A stretch of DNA of 64,000 nt from Opitutia bacterium (GCA_016217595.1 JACRHS010000018.1:105096-169095); one strand, 5' to 3'; counted from the stretch's first letter, positions 51,021 to 60,375 are shown. Numbers and translations: made by a program. The notes: generated from the letters alone by a model not told the origin.

Positions 51021-51848
51021 ATGAGCAAAACCATCGGCATTCTCGGACTCGGCATCATCGGACAGGCGTGGGCGCGACGTTACGCGGCGGCCGGCGTGTT
51101 GACAGGCGTGTGGAACCGCACGCCGCAACCGACCGCCAGCGCCTGGCGCGACACTCCCGAAGCGGTGGCGTCGGCGGCTGACGTGGTGCAAATCGTCGTG
51201 GCCGATCCACCCGCAGTCGAAGGCGTGCTCACCCGCATTCTGCCGCAACTCGGCCCGGGAAAAATCGTGGTGCAATCGAGCACCATCGATCCGGCGAGCA
51301 GCGCGCGTTTCGCGACGCTCGTCGGCGGGCGCGGGGCGCGTTACGTCGAAGCGCCGTTCACCGGCAGCAAGCCCGCGGCGGAAGAGGGCAAGACGGTATT
51401 TTACCTCGGCGGCGAAACCGTCGATCTCGATGCGGTCGAGCCGTTGCTGGCGCTTATCTCGGAAACGCGTTTTCGCATCGGCACGCGCGAGCAGGCCTCG
51501 GCGCTGAAGCTGGCCATGAATTTGAACATCGCCGCCCAGATGGAGACACTGGCCGAGAGCCTGACCATCGCCCGGCGCGCGGGCATCGGCGACGACACCT
51601 TCTTCGCGGCGCTGGCGAAAAACGTGAGCTATTCCGGCGTCACCAAGCTCAAGGAACCGAAGCTGCGCACCGGCGATTTTTCGCCGCAATTTTCGGTGAA
51701 ACACATGTCGAAGGACATGCGCCTCGCCGTGGCGATGACGGCGGGCGCGGACTATCCGGTGCTGGCGACGGTGCGCGCGCGCCTGCAATCCGCCGAAGCC
51801 CGCGGCATGGGCGACGACGATTTCTCCACGCTGCTGCGGCTGCTCTGA
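51021..51848 (+). CDS. NAD(P)-dependent oxidoreductase (3-hydroxyisobutyrate dehydrogenase family)
   Basis: A 275-residue beta-hydroxyacid dehydrogenase: Rossmann 'IGILGLGIIGQAWARRYAAAG', 'EAPFTGSKPAAEEGKTVFYLGG' as the substrate loop, and the catalytic Lys in 'ALKLAMNLNIAAQMETLAES'. The substrate is unknown. The start is the ATG at 51021, after the family D repeat. Confidence 0.9.
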   Translation: MSKTIGILGLGIIGQAWARRYAAAGVLTGVWNRTPQPTASAWRDTPEAVASAADVVQIVVADPPAVEGVLTRILPQLGPGKIVVQSSTIDPASSARFATLVGGRGARYVEAPFTGSKPAAEEGKTVFYLGGETVDLDAVEPLLALISETRFRIGTREQASALKLAMNLNIAAQMETLAESLTIARRAGIGDDTFFAALAKNVSYSGVTKLKEPKLRTGDFSPQFSVKHMSKDMRLAVAMTAGADYPVLATVRARLQSAEARGMGDDDFSTLLRLL

Positions 51849-51963
51849 GTAACGGGTGAAGCGCACCGCTCGATCAACCGGAACATCGGAATTTAACAGG
51901 AGAAAGCAGAGTGCGCAGAGAACGTCGGAGGCGCTGCGCGACTGAGACCGGCAATTGGCTGGC

Positions 51964-51992
51964 GGTGGGGCGGGGATAAAGCCCGCCCCACC
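51964..51992. repeat. REP-like palindrome, family A, simple copy
   Basis: Perfect arms GGTGGGGCGGG and CCCGCCCCACC around GATAAAG, in the 286-base gap before the ORF6N gene. Matches 5013-5064. Confidence 0.7.
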
Positions 51993-52134
51993 ACTCGGCA
52001 GAAAACAGCGAGGCCGTCGAAGGCGTCGGCGTTTGCCTGCAATCCTGTTGCAACTCACGGCAGGCTGGCCATAAACACGCGCACTCTGCGATGTGCCACC
52101 CGGCAGCCAAATGGCGCATCACCCCGCCAACATC

Positions 52135-52716
52135 ATGTCCGCCCCCGACGACAATATCCGTCCGCATATCCACATCGTCCGCCAGCAACGCGTGATCCTC
52201 GATTCCGATCTCGCCGCGCTTTATGGCGTGTCGACGAAACGCTTTAACGAGGCGTTCAAACGCAATCGCGACCGCTTCCCGGCGGATTTTGCGTTTCAGC
52301 TCACGGCGGCGGAGTTCGCAGCGTTGCGAGCGCAGATGGTCGACGAAAAAACGATAAATGTTGATGGAGAGCGGCATGAACCCAACTGGTCGCAAATTGC
52401 GACCAGTTCCGGCAAATATCGCGGCGCCACCTATCGGCCGTGGGCGTTCACCGAGCACGGCGCATTGATGGCCGCCAATCTTCTGCGGTCGGCTCGCGCG
52501 CGACAGATGAGCCTATTCGTCATCCGCGCCTTCGTGCGGATGCGCGAGGAACTCGCCACCAACGCCGCCATCCTGAAGCGATTGGCAGAAATTGACCGGA
52601 CGCTCCTCGTCCACGATTCCGCCCTGCGCGATGTCTACAGCAAACTGTTGCCACTGCTTGCGCCGCCCGCCGAACCGCCCAAGCGCAAGATCGGTTTTCA
52701 TCCCGGCAACCGTTGA
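52135..52716 (+). CDS. ORF6N-domain DNA-binding protein
   Basis: A 193-residue protein with the ORF6N (phage anti-repressor-type) domain: 'VILDSDLAALYGVSTKRFNEAFKRNRDRFPADFAFQLT' and 'WAFTEHGALMAANLLRS'. ORF6N domains occur in phage regulators and in free-standing chromosomal genes. A GIY-YIG nuclease gene follows after 40 bases, an accessory pair. The start is the ATG at 52135. Confidence 0.88.
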   Translation: MSAPDDNIRPHIHIVRQQRVILDSDLAALYGVSTKRFNEAFKRNRDRFPADFAFQLTAAEFAALRAQMVDEKTINVDGERHEPNWSQIATSSGKYRGATYRPWAFTEHGALMAANLLRSARARQMSLFVIRAFVRMREELATNAAILKRLAEIDRTLLVHDSALRDVYSKLLPLLAPPAEPPKRKIGFHPGNR

Positions 52717-52756
52717 ATGCGACCTAAGCCTGCCGCCAATTGCACCCTCTCTCCCT

Positions 52757-53659
52757 ATGATCACTCCTCAGCCTTTTTCGCTCCGTATATTCGTGGCCGA
52801 CGGCGATCCCGACGGCTTGCGCCTGGTCGAACGTTCCAACTGGATTGGCCGGGCCGTGGTTTTTCCGCGGGCGCTTTATCCCAAGGTGCGAGGGCGCGAC
52901 GAGTTCAAGCAGACCGGCGTCTACCTGCTCCTCGGACCGCGCACCGATGGAGACGGCGAAATGCTCTACGTGGGCGAGGGCGACCCGGTCGGGCCGCGGC
53001 TGGAGGGGCATTACGCGAAGAAAGATTTTTGGACCCGGGCCGTCTTCTTTGTGGCTGGTCCCGGACAGCTCAATAAAGCGCACGTGCAATATCTCGAGGC
53101 GCAATTGGTCGAGCGTGCGCTGCAGGCCAAGCGCCTGCCGTTGGACAATGGCAACAAGCCCGCCGAGCCCACGCTTTCCGAGGCGGATCGCGCGGACATG
53201 GACGTGTTCCTGCAAAACATCCTCGGCATGCTCCCGGTGCTGGGCATCCACGCGTTCGAGCAAAGCCCGGCGGGCGCGGCGTCAGGCGGCGGCATATTGC
53301 TCACCTGTCAGGGGCGTGGCGTCTCCGCGCAGGGATTCGATACACCGCAGGGTTTCGTGGTGCGCGCCGGTTCCATCGCCAGCCAGGAGGCGGTGCCTTC
53401 GCTGAAGATCCATTGCCCGAATGTCTGCGAAGTTCGCGCGGAATTGCTGAAAAACGGCGTGCTCGTAGCGGATGGCCACGGGCTGCGCTTTACGCAGAAT
53501 TACACGTTCAGCTCTCCTTCGATCGCATCCGCCGTGGTGTTGGGGCGCTCCTCGAACGGGCGTGTGGACTGGAAGGATGCAAGCGGAGCGACGCTGAAGG
53601 AGCTGCAAGAAGCCGAGGTGAAAACCGCCATCTCGACCCTTCGCAACGAGCGCGACTAA
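52757..53659 (+). CDS. GIY-YIG nuclease with DUF4357-like C-terminal domain
   Basis: A 300-residue protein. The GIY-YIG core is near the start ('GVYLLLG' and 'LYVGEGDPVGPRLEGHY', i.e. GVY-YVG variants), with a helix 'VQYLEAQLVERALQ' bearing the conserved Glu. The C-terminal part ('PQGFVVRAGSIAS', 'ASGATLKELQ') resembles DUF4357. Such proteins are found as small accessory nucleases near mobile or restriction genes. The ORF6N gene precedes it. Confidence 0.85.
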   Translation: MITPQPFSLRIFVADGDPDGLRLVERSNWIGRAVVFPRALYPKVRGRDEFKQTGVYLLLGPRTDGDGEMLYVGEGDPVGPRLEGHYAKKDFWTRAVFFVAGPGQLNKAHVQYLEAQLVERALQAKRLPLDNGNKPAEPTLSEADRADMDVFLQNILGMLPVLGIHAFEQSPAGAASGGGILLTCQGRGVSAQGFDTPQGFVVRAGSIASQEAVPSLKIHCPNVCEVRAELLKNGVLVADGHGLRFTQNYTFSSPSIASAVVLGRSSNGRVDWKDASGATLKELQEAEVKTAISTLRNERD

Positions 53660-53737
53660 CTATCGCACGCGCGCGCTGCGTTCGCGCACGATGTTCCGGT
53701 GCGATGGCCTCGCTTGGCCTCGGCGGCGCAGGTGCCT

Positions 53738-54505
53738 TCAGGGCTTGGCGCCGAAGACGGCGTAGAGGTTGGCGAGGTCGACGGCGGCGTAGATCTGACG
53801 CTGGCTCTCCTCGGACTTCTTCCACATGTCGGCAAAGAAGGCGCGGGCGCGGCCGTCGGGGCAGCCGGCGATGTAGGGCTCGGCCGGGCCGGTGCTCTGC
53901 CGCCAGAAAAGTTTGGCGATGCCGGCCTGCACATCGCTGTGGTGCGCGGCGCGCAGCAGCACGAACGACTCCACCAAGCATTCCGCGGCCTGTGGCGGCA
54001 CGGTGGCGATCAACGGTGCGAACACCTCGGAAGCCTCGGAGCGGTCGCTGGCGTAAAGCGGCGAGGGAATGCCATCGGGCGTGATCAGCATCTCCGGCAC
54101 GCGCGCCCCCAGCAATCGTTCGACGGCGGCGGCGATGCGGGTGCGGTCCTTCTCAGCTTCGAGCCGGGATTGTACGAACCCGAGCAACATGTCGGTGCGT
54201 TCGACTTCGTCGGGGCGCATCGGGGGCAGGAATGCGATGGCGGCGAGCGGATCGTCGAGGAAGGGGCGGAGCGTGGTCTTGCTCACGGGCAGACCGTGCT
54301 TGCGCTCGGCGGCGGCGACTGCGGGCGGGAAAATCGCCTGGAAAAACGACACCAGCGTGGGATCGGCGGTGGCGGCGAGTTCGTCCTGCCCGAGAAGGCG
54401 CTGGAGGAGATTGGCCGCCATGCGGGGATTGGCGAGGGCCGGGCGATTGGGCGTGGTGTCGCTGAGGAAGGAGAGCTGGGTGCCGGAGGCGGTGGGCGGA
54501 TTCAT
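53738..54505 (-). CDS. Hypothetical helical protein
   Basis: A 255-residue protein, mostly helical, with 'NPRMAANLLQRLLGQDELAATAD' near the N-terminus. No family recognised. A fragment of this N-terminal region is repeated at 57454-57525. The ATG at 54505 fits. It is convergent with the GIY-YIG gene. Confidence 0.6.
   Translation of the reverse strand: MNPPTASGTQLSFLSDTTPNRPALANPRMAANLLQRLLGQDELAATADPTLVSFFQAIFPPAVAAAERKHGLPVSKTTLRPFLDDPLAAIAFLPPMRPDEVERTDMLLGFVQSRLEAEKDRTRIAAAVERLLGARVPEMLITPDGIPSPLYASDRSEASEVFAPLIATVPPQAAECLVESFVLLRAAHHSDVQAGIAKLFWRQSTGPAEPYIAGCPDGRARAFFADMWKKSEESQRQIYAAVDLANLYAVFGAKP
54372..54443. repeat. Direct repeat, left copy, inside the hypothetical gene
   Basis: Shares GCGGCGAGTTCGTCCTGCCC and TGGAGGAGATTGGCCGCCAT with 57454-57525; overall similarity over about 72 bases is roughly 80-85 percent. 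The left copy is part of the intact gene; the right copy is a fragment. Confidence 0.7.
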
Positions 54506-54669
54506 GCTGGCGCGAAGTAGAAGAGAGTTGGCGCGCAGCGCAAGAGTGCGTGCGTGCCAGGTCGCAGGCCACGCGGTGAGGGCGCACAAAATCGTTTGAG
54601 CTGACCGCGCGCGCGAATTTGTCATCTGTGCTGTTGACACGGTGAAAATTTATTCAATGTTTCAAGACG

Positions 54670-54700
54670 GCATCTAACCCCTTGAAGAAAAATTAGATGC
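54670..54700. promoter_or_regulatory. Inverted repeat in the AT-rich gap, possible operator
   Basis: GCATCTAA and TTAGATGC, 15 bases apart, in the AT-rich gap 54506-54834 before the HEAT-like gene. The rest of the gap is AT-rich (54610-54740) and contains a possible -35 (TTGACA, 54634), but no convincing -10 at normal spacing. Confidence 0.4.
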
Positions 54701-54834
54701 AACCTGCTTATGGCTTCTGCTTATTCCATGAATAAAAATTACCCAGCCAACGACTTAGGTAACCACTTGGTGCGTTCGCGCAAGGGGCGCTGAGACCGCA
54801 TACTCGGTCGCACTCAATCAAAAACGGAGGCGTT

Positions 54835-55941
54835 ATGCTGCACTTCGTCGCAGGACGAAAGCGGAGTTGGTGTGTTTTGGCACTGGCGGTCGCCGGCGTC
54901 ATCGCGTGGTGGTGCTGGCCGGCCAGGCCACCGGAGCGCGGCGCGACATTGTCACCGCCGCCGTCGCGATCGCAGTCGGCGCGTCCACCTGAGCCGGCAG
55001 TCGCGGCTGCGACCGTCACTCCGGTCGCGGTGCAAAACGGGCGGGAGGCCGGCTTTCTTTGGGATGCTTTGCGCGAGGCGCTGGCCAGCGGTGAGCCGGA
55101 TTTGTTGCAAGCGGCGTTGGAGACGTTTTCCCGCTATCTGCGCGAGCATCCGAATGAAAAGGCGGACATGCTCGCCCGCTTCAAACGCGAGCAGGCATTG
55201 GCACGGCAGATTCATCCGCTGGCAGCGGGCAGCGTGCGCTGGGGGCTGCCCGAGGCCCGGCATTTGCTGTCGGCCGCCGCGATGGACCTGGCGCAGGACA
55301 GTCGCGACGCGCAGTTGCGGCTTTGGGCGGTGACGGCGTTGGGCAATTTCCCCGAGAGCAATTCCGAGGCGCTCGCGTTGGTGCAATGGCTGAGCCGCAC
55401 CGACAGCGACATGCAGGTACGGCATGCCGGTTTGGGCACGATGGCGGTCTGGCTGGCGGGGCAGCCGGATTTTCGCGAGCAGATCATCCAGGGCTTGATC
55501 GATATCATCCAAGCTCCCGCACCCCGGGAGATTCGCGCCGATGCACTGATGATATTGCTGGCGCATAGTCCGCAGCTGACGGCGCCGGTCACAGCCAGCA
55601 TTGACTCTTTTTTGCAGGACAAGCCCACCGCCGAGGATCGCCTGCTGGTAGCGCTGGGTGTCGGGCGCAAAAACGAGTCCGCGCGCGACTATGCCCTGGG
55701 TTTGCTCAAGACGGCTTTCGAAGAGGAGGGCAGAGTCGATATGCGCCGCAACATCGTCACCGAAATGGTGCGGCTGGGCCATGCGCAAGCCGTGCCGTGG
55801 CTGGAGCGGTTGCCGGCGGGCAATCCGATCGTGGCGGCCGACATCCAGGATTACGTGGCGCTGCTGAAGGCCGGCACGCTTCCCAACGAACTTGATGCGT
55901 TGAAAAACCAGCGCAGTCAGCAGCGCGGGCTTACTCCTTAA
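54835..55941 (+). CDS. Membrane-anchored HEAT-like repeat protein
   Basis: A 368-residue protein with an N-terminal membrane helix (about 10-27), a Pro/Ala linker and helical HEAT-like repeats ('ALGNFPESNSEALALVQWL', 'RHAGLGTMAVWLAG', 'RADALMILLAHSPQ'). It has a good ribosome site (GGAGG, 5 bases before the ATG). It leads the run with the M15/discoidin gene after 51 bases. Confidence 0.78.
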   Translation: MLHFVAGRKRSWCVLALAVAGVIAWWCWPARPPERGATLSPPPSRSQSARPPEPAVAAATVTPVAVQNGREAGFLWDALREALASGEPDLLQAALETFSRYLREHPNEKADMLARFKREQALARQIHPLAAGSVRWGLPEARHLLSAAAMDLAQDSRDAQLRLWAVTALGNFPESNSEALALVQWLSRTDSDMQVRHAGLGTMAVWLAGQPDFREQIIQGLIDIIQAPAPREIRADALMILLAHSPQLTAPVTASIDSFLQDKPTAEDRLLVALGVGRKNESARDYALGLLKTAFEEEGRVDMRRNIVTEMVRLGHAQAVPWLERLPAGNPIVAADIQDYVALLKAGTLPNELDALKNQRSQQRGLTP

Positions 55942-55992
55942 GAGTGCGCCCGCGTGGTCAAAAAAGCGAAAGAACAGGTAAAACCACATAAC

Positions 55993-57375
55993 ATGCACAA
56001 ACACATCCCCCATCATGCCCGGCGCTTTGTTTGCGGCCTGGCATTTCTCACCAGCATACTCCCGGCCTTGGCGCAGACCGCGGCGGATCGCATCCGCCTC
56101 GCCGAGGAAATCAAAGGCGACAGCCGGATCACCCTGGCCACGGTGCACGTGTCCGGCGTGACCGACAATGCCTTCGCGAAAAACACCATCAACGACACCG
56201 CGGTCGGACTGCAGGCTTCGTTGAGCAGCTACCAGAACGCGCCGGGCGGCACCGTCTGGCTCGATCCGCGCATGCTCGCAGGTCTGAACCAAATGGCCCG
56301 GTACTACGGCTATAATTTCTCGGTCTCCGAGACCTGCGGCGCCAGCCATAGCGTGGGTTCTCGGCACTATAGCGGCGTCGCCTATGACGTGAATATCATC
56401 AACGGCGTCCATGTGTCCTCCAGTAATGCGTACTACCAGACCTTCATGACGCGCAACCGGGCGATGGGCGCGACCGAAGTGCTGGGGCCGGGCGATGCCG
56501 GACATAGCGACCATCTGCATCTGGCCTGGACGGCGAACAGCAATAATGTCGCGCCGTTCTCCGCCTCGCAGATCACCGCCAGCGCGAACACCGCGACGGG
56601 GTTGCCCAAATACGCCGGCGACGGCGTCATCAGCAGCACGTATTATTGGGCGGCGGACGGCTTGGGCCAATGGATCCAGTTCGACATGGGCGTCACCAAA
56701 TTGCTGCGTTATGTGCGGATCGCCTGGGCTGCGGGCAACGCGCGCCGGGAGACATTCTCCGTGCAAGTCGCGACCAGCAGCAGCGGGCCGTGGACCACGA
56801 TGCTCGATCATGTGCAGAGCAGCGGCACCACCTTGGGGCTGGAATCGTGGGACTTCGCCGACGTCAACGCGCGCTACATTCGCGTGGTCGGCTATGGCAA
56901 CACGGTGAACACCTTCAACAGCATGACGGAGTTTGTCGCCCGGGCTGATCCTATCACCACCGGGATCAAGCAAACCTTTGCGGCTTCACAAGTGACGGCT
57001 AGTGCCAATACCGCTGCCGGCTTACCTGTCTATGCGGCAGACGGAATCATCAGCAGTAGCTATTATTGGGCGGCGGACGGCTCGGGCCAGTGGATCCAGT
57101 TCGACATGGGCGCGGCGAAGACGCTGGGTTACGTGAAGATCGCCTGGGCCGCGGGCGATGCGCGCCGGGAAACATTCTCCGTGCAAGTGGCGAGCGCCAG
57201 CGGCGGGCCATGGACGACGGTGCTCGATCATGTGCAGAGCAGTGGCACGACTCTCGGCTTTGAGACGTGGGACTTTGCCGATGTCAGCGCTCGGTACGTG
57301 CGCGTAGTCGGCTACGGCAACACGGTGAACACGTTCAACAGCATGACAGAGTTCGAGGCGTGGGTCATGCCGTGA
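55993..57375 (+). CDS. Exported M15-type peptidase with two discoidin (F5/8 C) domains
   Basis: A 460-residue protein with a signal (about 1-28). The N-terminal domain holds H125 and D132 in 'SRHYSGVAYDVNI' and H174/H176 in 'HSDHLHLAW', the zinc-site pattern of M15 peptidoglycan D-Ala-D-Ala or L-Ala-D-Glu peptidases. Two discoidin domains follow (about 190-320 and 330-460, each with 'WIQFDMG'). The ATG at 55993 gives the best signal; an earlier GTG is in frame. It is convergent with an NlpC/P60 protein of the same domain layout. Confidence 0.85.
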   Translation: MHKHIPHHARRFVCGLAFLTSILPALAQTAADRIRLAEEIKGDSRITLATVHVSGVTDNAFAKNTINDTAVGLQASLSSYQNAPGGTVWLDPRMLAGLNQMARYYGYNFSVSETCGASHSVGSRHYSGVAYDVNIINGVHVSSSNAYYQTFMTRNRAMGATEVLGPGDAGHSDHLHLAWTANSNNVAPFSASQITASANTATGLPKYAGDGVISSTYYWAADGLGQWIQFDMGVTKLLRYVRIAWAAGNARRETFSVQVATSSSGPWTTMLDHVQSSGTTLGLESWDFADVNARYIRVVGYGNTVNTFNSMTEFVARADPITTGIKQTFAASQVTASANTAAGLPVYAADGIISSSYYWAADGSGQWIQFDMGAAKTLGYVKIAWAAGDARRETFSVQVASASGGPWTTVLDHVQSSGTTLGFETWDFADVSARYVRVVGYGNTVNTFNSMTEFEAWVMP

Positions 57376-57408
57376 CAATGTTGTCATAGAAATCTGAAGA
57401 CATGACGC

Positions 57409-57442
57409 CGGGCGCGGGCTGTATGGCTCGCGCCCGTTTTTT
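57409..57442 (+). terminator. Rho-independent terminator after the M15/discoidin gene
   Basis: Stem CGGGCGCG / CGCGCCCG followed by TTTTTT, 33 bases after the stop at 57375. Confidence 0.85.
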
Positions 57443-57453
57443 GTGAGGAGACT

Positions 57454-57525
57454 GCGGCGAGTTCGTCCTGCCCGAGCGGGCGTTGGAGGAGATTGGCCGC
57501 CATGCGGGGAGCGGCGTGGGCCGGC
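57454..57525. repeat. Direct repeat, right copy (gene fragment)
   Basis: A fragment similar to 54372-54443, without the rest of that gene. It lies between two terminators, so it is likely a non-functional relic of rearrangement. Confidence 0.65.
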
Positions 57526-57532
57526 GGCGGGC

Positions 57533-57565
57533 AAAAAAAGCCCGGAGCCGTGGCGGGCTCCGGGC
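57533..57565 (-). terminator. Rho-independent terminator for the NlpC/P60 gene
   Basis: A perfect 10-base stem (GCCCGGAGCC / GGCTCCGGGC) with a 6-base loop, followed on the minus strand by a run of seven T, 29 bases after the stop at 57595. Confidence 0.85.
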
Positions 57566-57594
57566 ACGAATTCAGTCGCGTTGATCGGGCGCGT

Positions 57595-59007
57595 TTACGG
57601 GGTGGTGGTCCACACCTGCGCTTCGTTCAGGCTGTTCCACGCATTCACCGTGTTGCCGTAGCCGGTGACGCGGACATAACGCGCGCTGACGTTGGCGAAT
57701 TCCCAAGTTTCGAATTCGAGGGAGTTGCCGCAGCTTTGCACGTGATCGAGCACGGTGGTCCAGGTGACGTTGTCGGTGGAGACGGCCAGCGAGAAGGTCT
57801 CTTTGCGCAGGTCGCCCTGGTGCCAGGCGAGTTTCACGAAAGCGACGGTCTTGGTCGAACCCAGGTCGAACTTGATCCACTGGCTGCCGTCGTTGCCCAG
57901 CGCGGCCCAGTATTGCAGCGGATCGCCGGGATTGACCGGGAGGAGCTTGCCGTCCACCGCGTAGGAGGCCGGGCTGGCTGGATCGGTGCCGGCGGAGGCG
58001 GTGACTTGCGCGGCCGGGATGGAGGCCTTGGCGGCGGCATCGACCCACATTTGCGCTTCGGCCAGGCTGTTCCAGTCGTTCAGATTATTGCCGTAACCGG
58101 TGATGCGCACGTAACGGGCCGCGACATCCGGGAAGTCCACCGTCTCGAGCTGGAGCGTGGTGCCGCTGCTTTGGACGCGGTTGAGCACATTGGTCCAGGT
58201 GGTGTTATCGCGGGAGACGTCGATGGAGTAGGTCTCGATTCGAGCATTGCCTTGGATCCAGGCCAGTTTGACGAAGGCGAGCGATTTGACGGAGCCCAGG
58301 TCGTATTTGATCCAGTCGGTGCCATCGCGGCCTTGTCCCGTCCAATATTGGGTGGAGCTGATCTTGCCGTCGCGGGTGAACTTCACGTGTACGTTGGGAT
58401 CGCCGACGTACGTGCCGTTGGCGGTGACGTTATTGGCGTGGACCGGATAGTGGACGCCGCCCGTGGAGGCGCCCCAGCTCGCGCGCTTGTAGTAACGCGC
58501 GGTCATGTCGGTGAGCGAGGCCTTGCTGCGCACGACCATCTCCACGCCGTAATCCGAGCCGTGGGCTTCGCGGGTGTAGACGTTGCTGGGCGTGCTGGTC
58601 ATGCAGAAGCCGGTGTGGCCGCCGCTGTCGTCCGCGTAGCGATAAACCCAGAAATCCCACGTGGAGAGGCTGGCTTGATCGATCCGCACAGTGTTGGCGA
58701 TGCCGGGATAGAGGTGGACGGTGCCGTAGGGATGGCCGGTGTTCGTGTGCTCGGCGGTGTATTGGGGCAACGCCAGGCAGCGCGCCACGAAATCCGAGCA
58801 GTCGGTGCCTTCCGTGGAGGAGGCGTCCCACACGTCGTTGTCGATCCAACCGATACTGCCGCCGAAGACATAGCGTTCCCCGAGACCGTGGAACGTGTAG
58901 GCGTCGCATTGGGCCTTGGTATAGTTGGGATCGTAAGCCCCGGCGGCACTGTTGCCGAGGGCGAGGAGCGCGCTGGCGCCCAGGATAGCTAGCAGTTTCT
59001 GACTCAT
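57595..59007 (-). CDS. Exported NlpC/P60-like protein with two discoidin domains
   Basis: A 470-residue protein with a signal (about 1-24). The first domain has the NlpC/P60 nucleophile C70 in 'GTDCSDFVARC' and H131 in 'GGHTGFCM', a spacing typical of these cell-wall peptidases. Two discoidin domains follow, with 'WIKYDLGSVKSLAFVKLAW' and 'WIKFDLGSTKTVAFVKLAW' marking the repeated fold. Same architecture as the M15 protein, but a different peptidase fold. Confidence 0.85.
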   Translation of the reverse strand: MSQKLLAILGASALLALGNSAAGAYDPNYTKAQCDAYTFHGLGERYVFGGSIGWIDNDVWDASSTEGTDCSDFVARCLALPQYTAEHTNTGHPYGTVHLYPGIANTVRIDQASLSTWDFWVYRYADDSGGHTGFCMTSTPSNVYTREAHGSDYGVEMVVRSKASLTDMTARYYKRASWGASTGGVHYPVHANNVTANGTYVGDPNVHVKFTRDGKISSTQYWTGQGRDGTDWIKYDLGSVKSLAFVKLAWIQGNARIETYSIDVSRDNTTWTNVLNRVQSSGTTLQLETVDFPDVAARYVRITGYGNNLNDWNSLAEAQMWVDAAAKASIPAAQVTASAGTDPASPASYAVDGKLLPVNPGDPLQYWAALGNDGSQWIKFDLGSTKTVAFVKLAWHQGDLRKETFSLAVSTDNVTWTTVLDHVQSCGNSLEFETWEFANVSARYVRVTGYGNTVNAWNSLNEAQVWTTTP

Positions 59008-59089
59008 GGGTGGGTGTGTTATCTAGGCTATGGGTTTGGTTCTGTGTCATCGCGGCGCCGGTTACACGGCGCTGCGAAAAGGGGTATTT

Positions 59090-60121
59090 TCAGGGTTTCA
59101 TCCCGGCGTAGTCGAAGGTCAGCAGGCGCGCCTCCTTCGGGTCGCCGGCGAGGATGACGACTCCGTTCTTGGTCGCCGTCATGCGCCGGTTGGCATCGAA
59201 GGCGAACCAGACATCGATCTGGGCCACCCCGATCGTGCCGCTCACGGGGTCGATGCGCGCAAGCCGGCGGGTGCGAAAATCGCCTTCCAGCGTATAGAGC
59301 ACCCACAGGTTGCCCTGGCCGTCGATTGTCGCCTCCTCCACGCAGGCTACTGGTTTTTCGAGCGCCACCTCGACGGAGAGGTGGAGTCCGTTGCCGAGGA
59401 CCAATTTCCCGTCGCGGATATCGGCCAGCCCGTCGATGTCTTCCGCGGTGACCCGTCCGGTGGTGGCGTCGTAGGCGAATTTGGTGCCGAGCGGAAAAGT
59501 GCCGGCGACCTTGGCGTGGGGGACGATGCTGAGCTGGTTGTCGACGACGCGGTAGACGGTGTTGTTGCGATAATCCACGACGAGCAGGCCGGCGCCGTTG
59601 GCCTCGACGATCAGGTCGTTGCCGAACTGATTGGGCAGCGCGATGGCCGCGACTTGCCGGCCGTCCTTGTCGTAGCCGAGGAGCCGGTGGCCGACGTTAT
59701 CCAGCACGTAGGCGATGCCGTTGAGGAAGGCCACGGAGCGCGGGCCGCTGATCGCGCCATCCTGGCCGGGCGGCGGTTTGGCGAGGCTGAACGACGCGGG
59801 GCCGCTGTTCCAAGGTTGCTGCACGAGGACGTTTTCTTTGAGCCGCATGGGCTGCGGCGGGCGCAATCCCTGGTGCGGTTTTGCGGCCACGGGCGTCGGA
59901 GCGGGCGGTACGGGCGCCGGGACGGGCGCGGGCGGAGGGATGGCCACGCGAGGCGCGGCGGGCGCGGGTTTTTCGTGGACCCGGCCGAGGAAATAATACC
60001 AGGCGATGATCGCGAGCACGCCAGCCAGCACGAACCAGCGCCAGGGTTTGCGGCCAGGCCGGGCGGGCGTGGCTGGTTGGGACGCAGAGGGTCGGGTCGG
60101 AAGACCTGAGTCGGTGTTCAT
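59090..60121 (-). CDS. Membrane-anchored NHL-like repeat protein
   Basis: A 343-residue protein with one membrane helix (about 29-46), a Pro-rich linker, and NHL-like beta-propeller repeats ('SVAFLNGIAYVLDNVGHRLLGYDKDG', 'NTVYRVVDNQLS'). No catalytic motif; probably an envelope protein-binding protein. The start is the ATG at 60121. It lies 82 bases downstream of the NlpC gene's start on the same strand. Confidence 0.8.
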   Translation of the reverse strand: MNTDSGLPTRPSASQPATPARPGRKPWRWFVLAGVLAIIAWYYFLGRVHEKPAPAAPRVAIPPPAPVPAPVPPAPTPVAAKPHQGLRPPQPMRLKENVLVQQPWNSGPASFSLAKPPPGQDGAISGPRSVAFLNGIAYVLDNVGHRLLGYDKDGRQVAAIALPNQFGNDLIVEANGAGLLVVDYRNNTVYRVVDNQLSIVPHAKVAGTFPLGTKFAYDATTGRVTAEDIDGLADIRDGKLVLGNGLHLSVEVALEKPVACVEEATIDGQGNLWVLYTLEGDFRTRRLARIDPVSGTIGVAQIDVWFAFDANRRMTATKNGVVILAGDPKEARLLTFDYAGMKP

Positions 60122-60375
60122 AGGGGCGAAAAGGGGCGGGGTATGGGCGGGGAAAGCCGGCGCCAACGTTCGCCGCCTCTGGGCGGTGGACGGTGACTGG
60201 CCCGGAAGCGAAAGCGGGGGCGCAGGGAAGAGCGACCTGACTGGCTGGGAAGGGATGGGTCTTGGCGGCGTGAAGAAGTGAAGCGTGGAAGCAGCAGAGT
60301 GGCGGGCTCGCCGCAGCGGGCGGCATGGGGGCACTGTTAGTGCCCGCGCGTAAAATGCGGGAACGAACGACTGGT

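Noticed and set aside
52135..53659. Prophage
   Set aside because: An ORF6N domain and a GIY-YIG nuclease alone are not enough; no integrase, terminase, capsid or tail gene is present.
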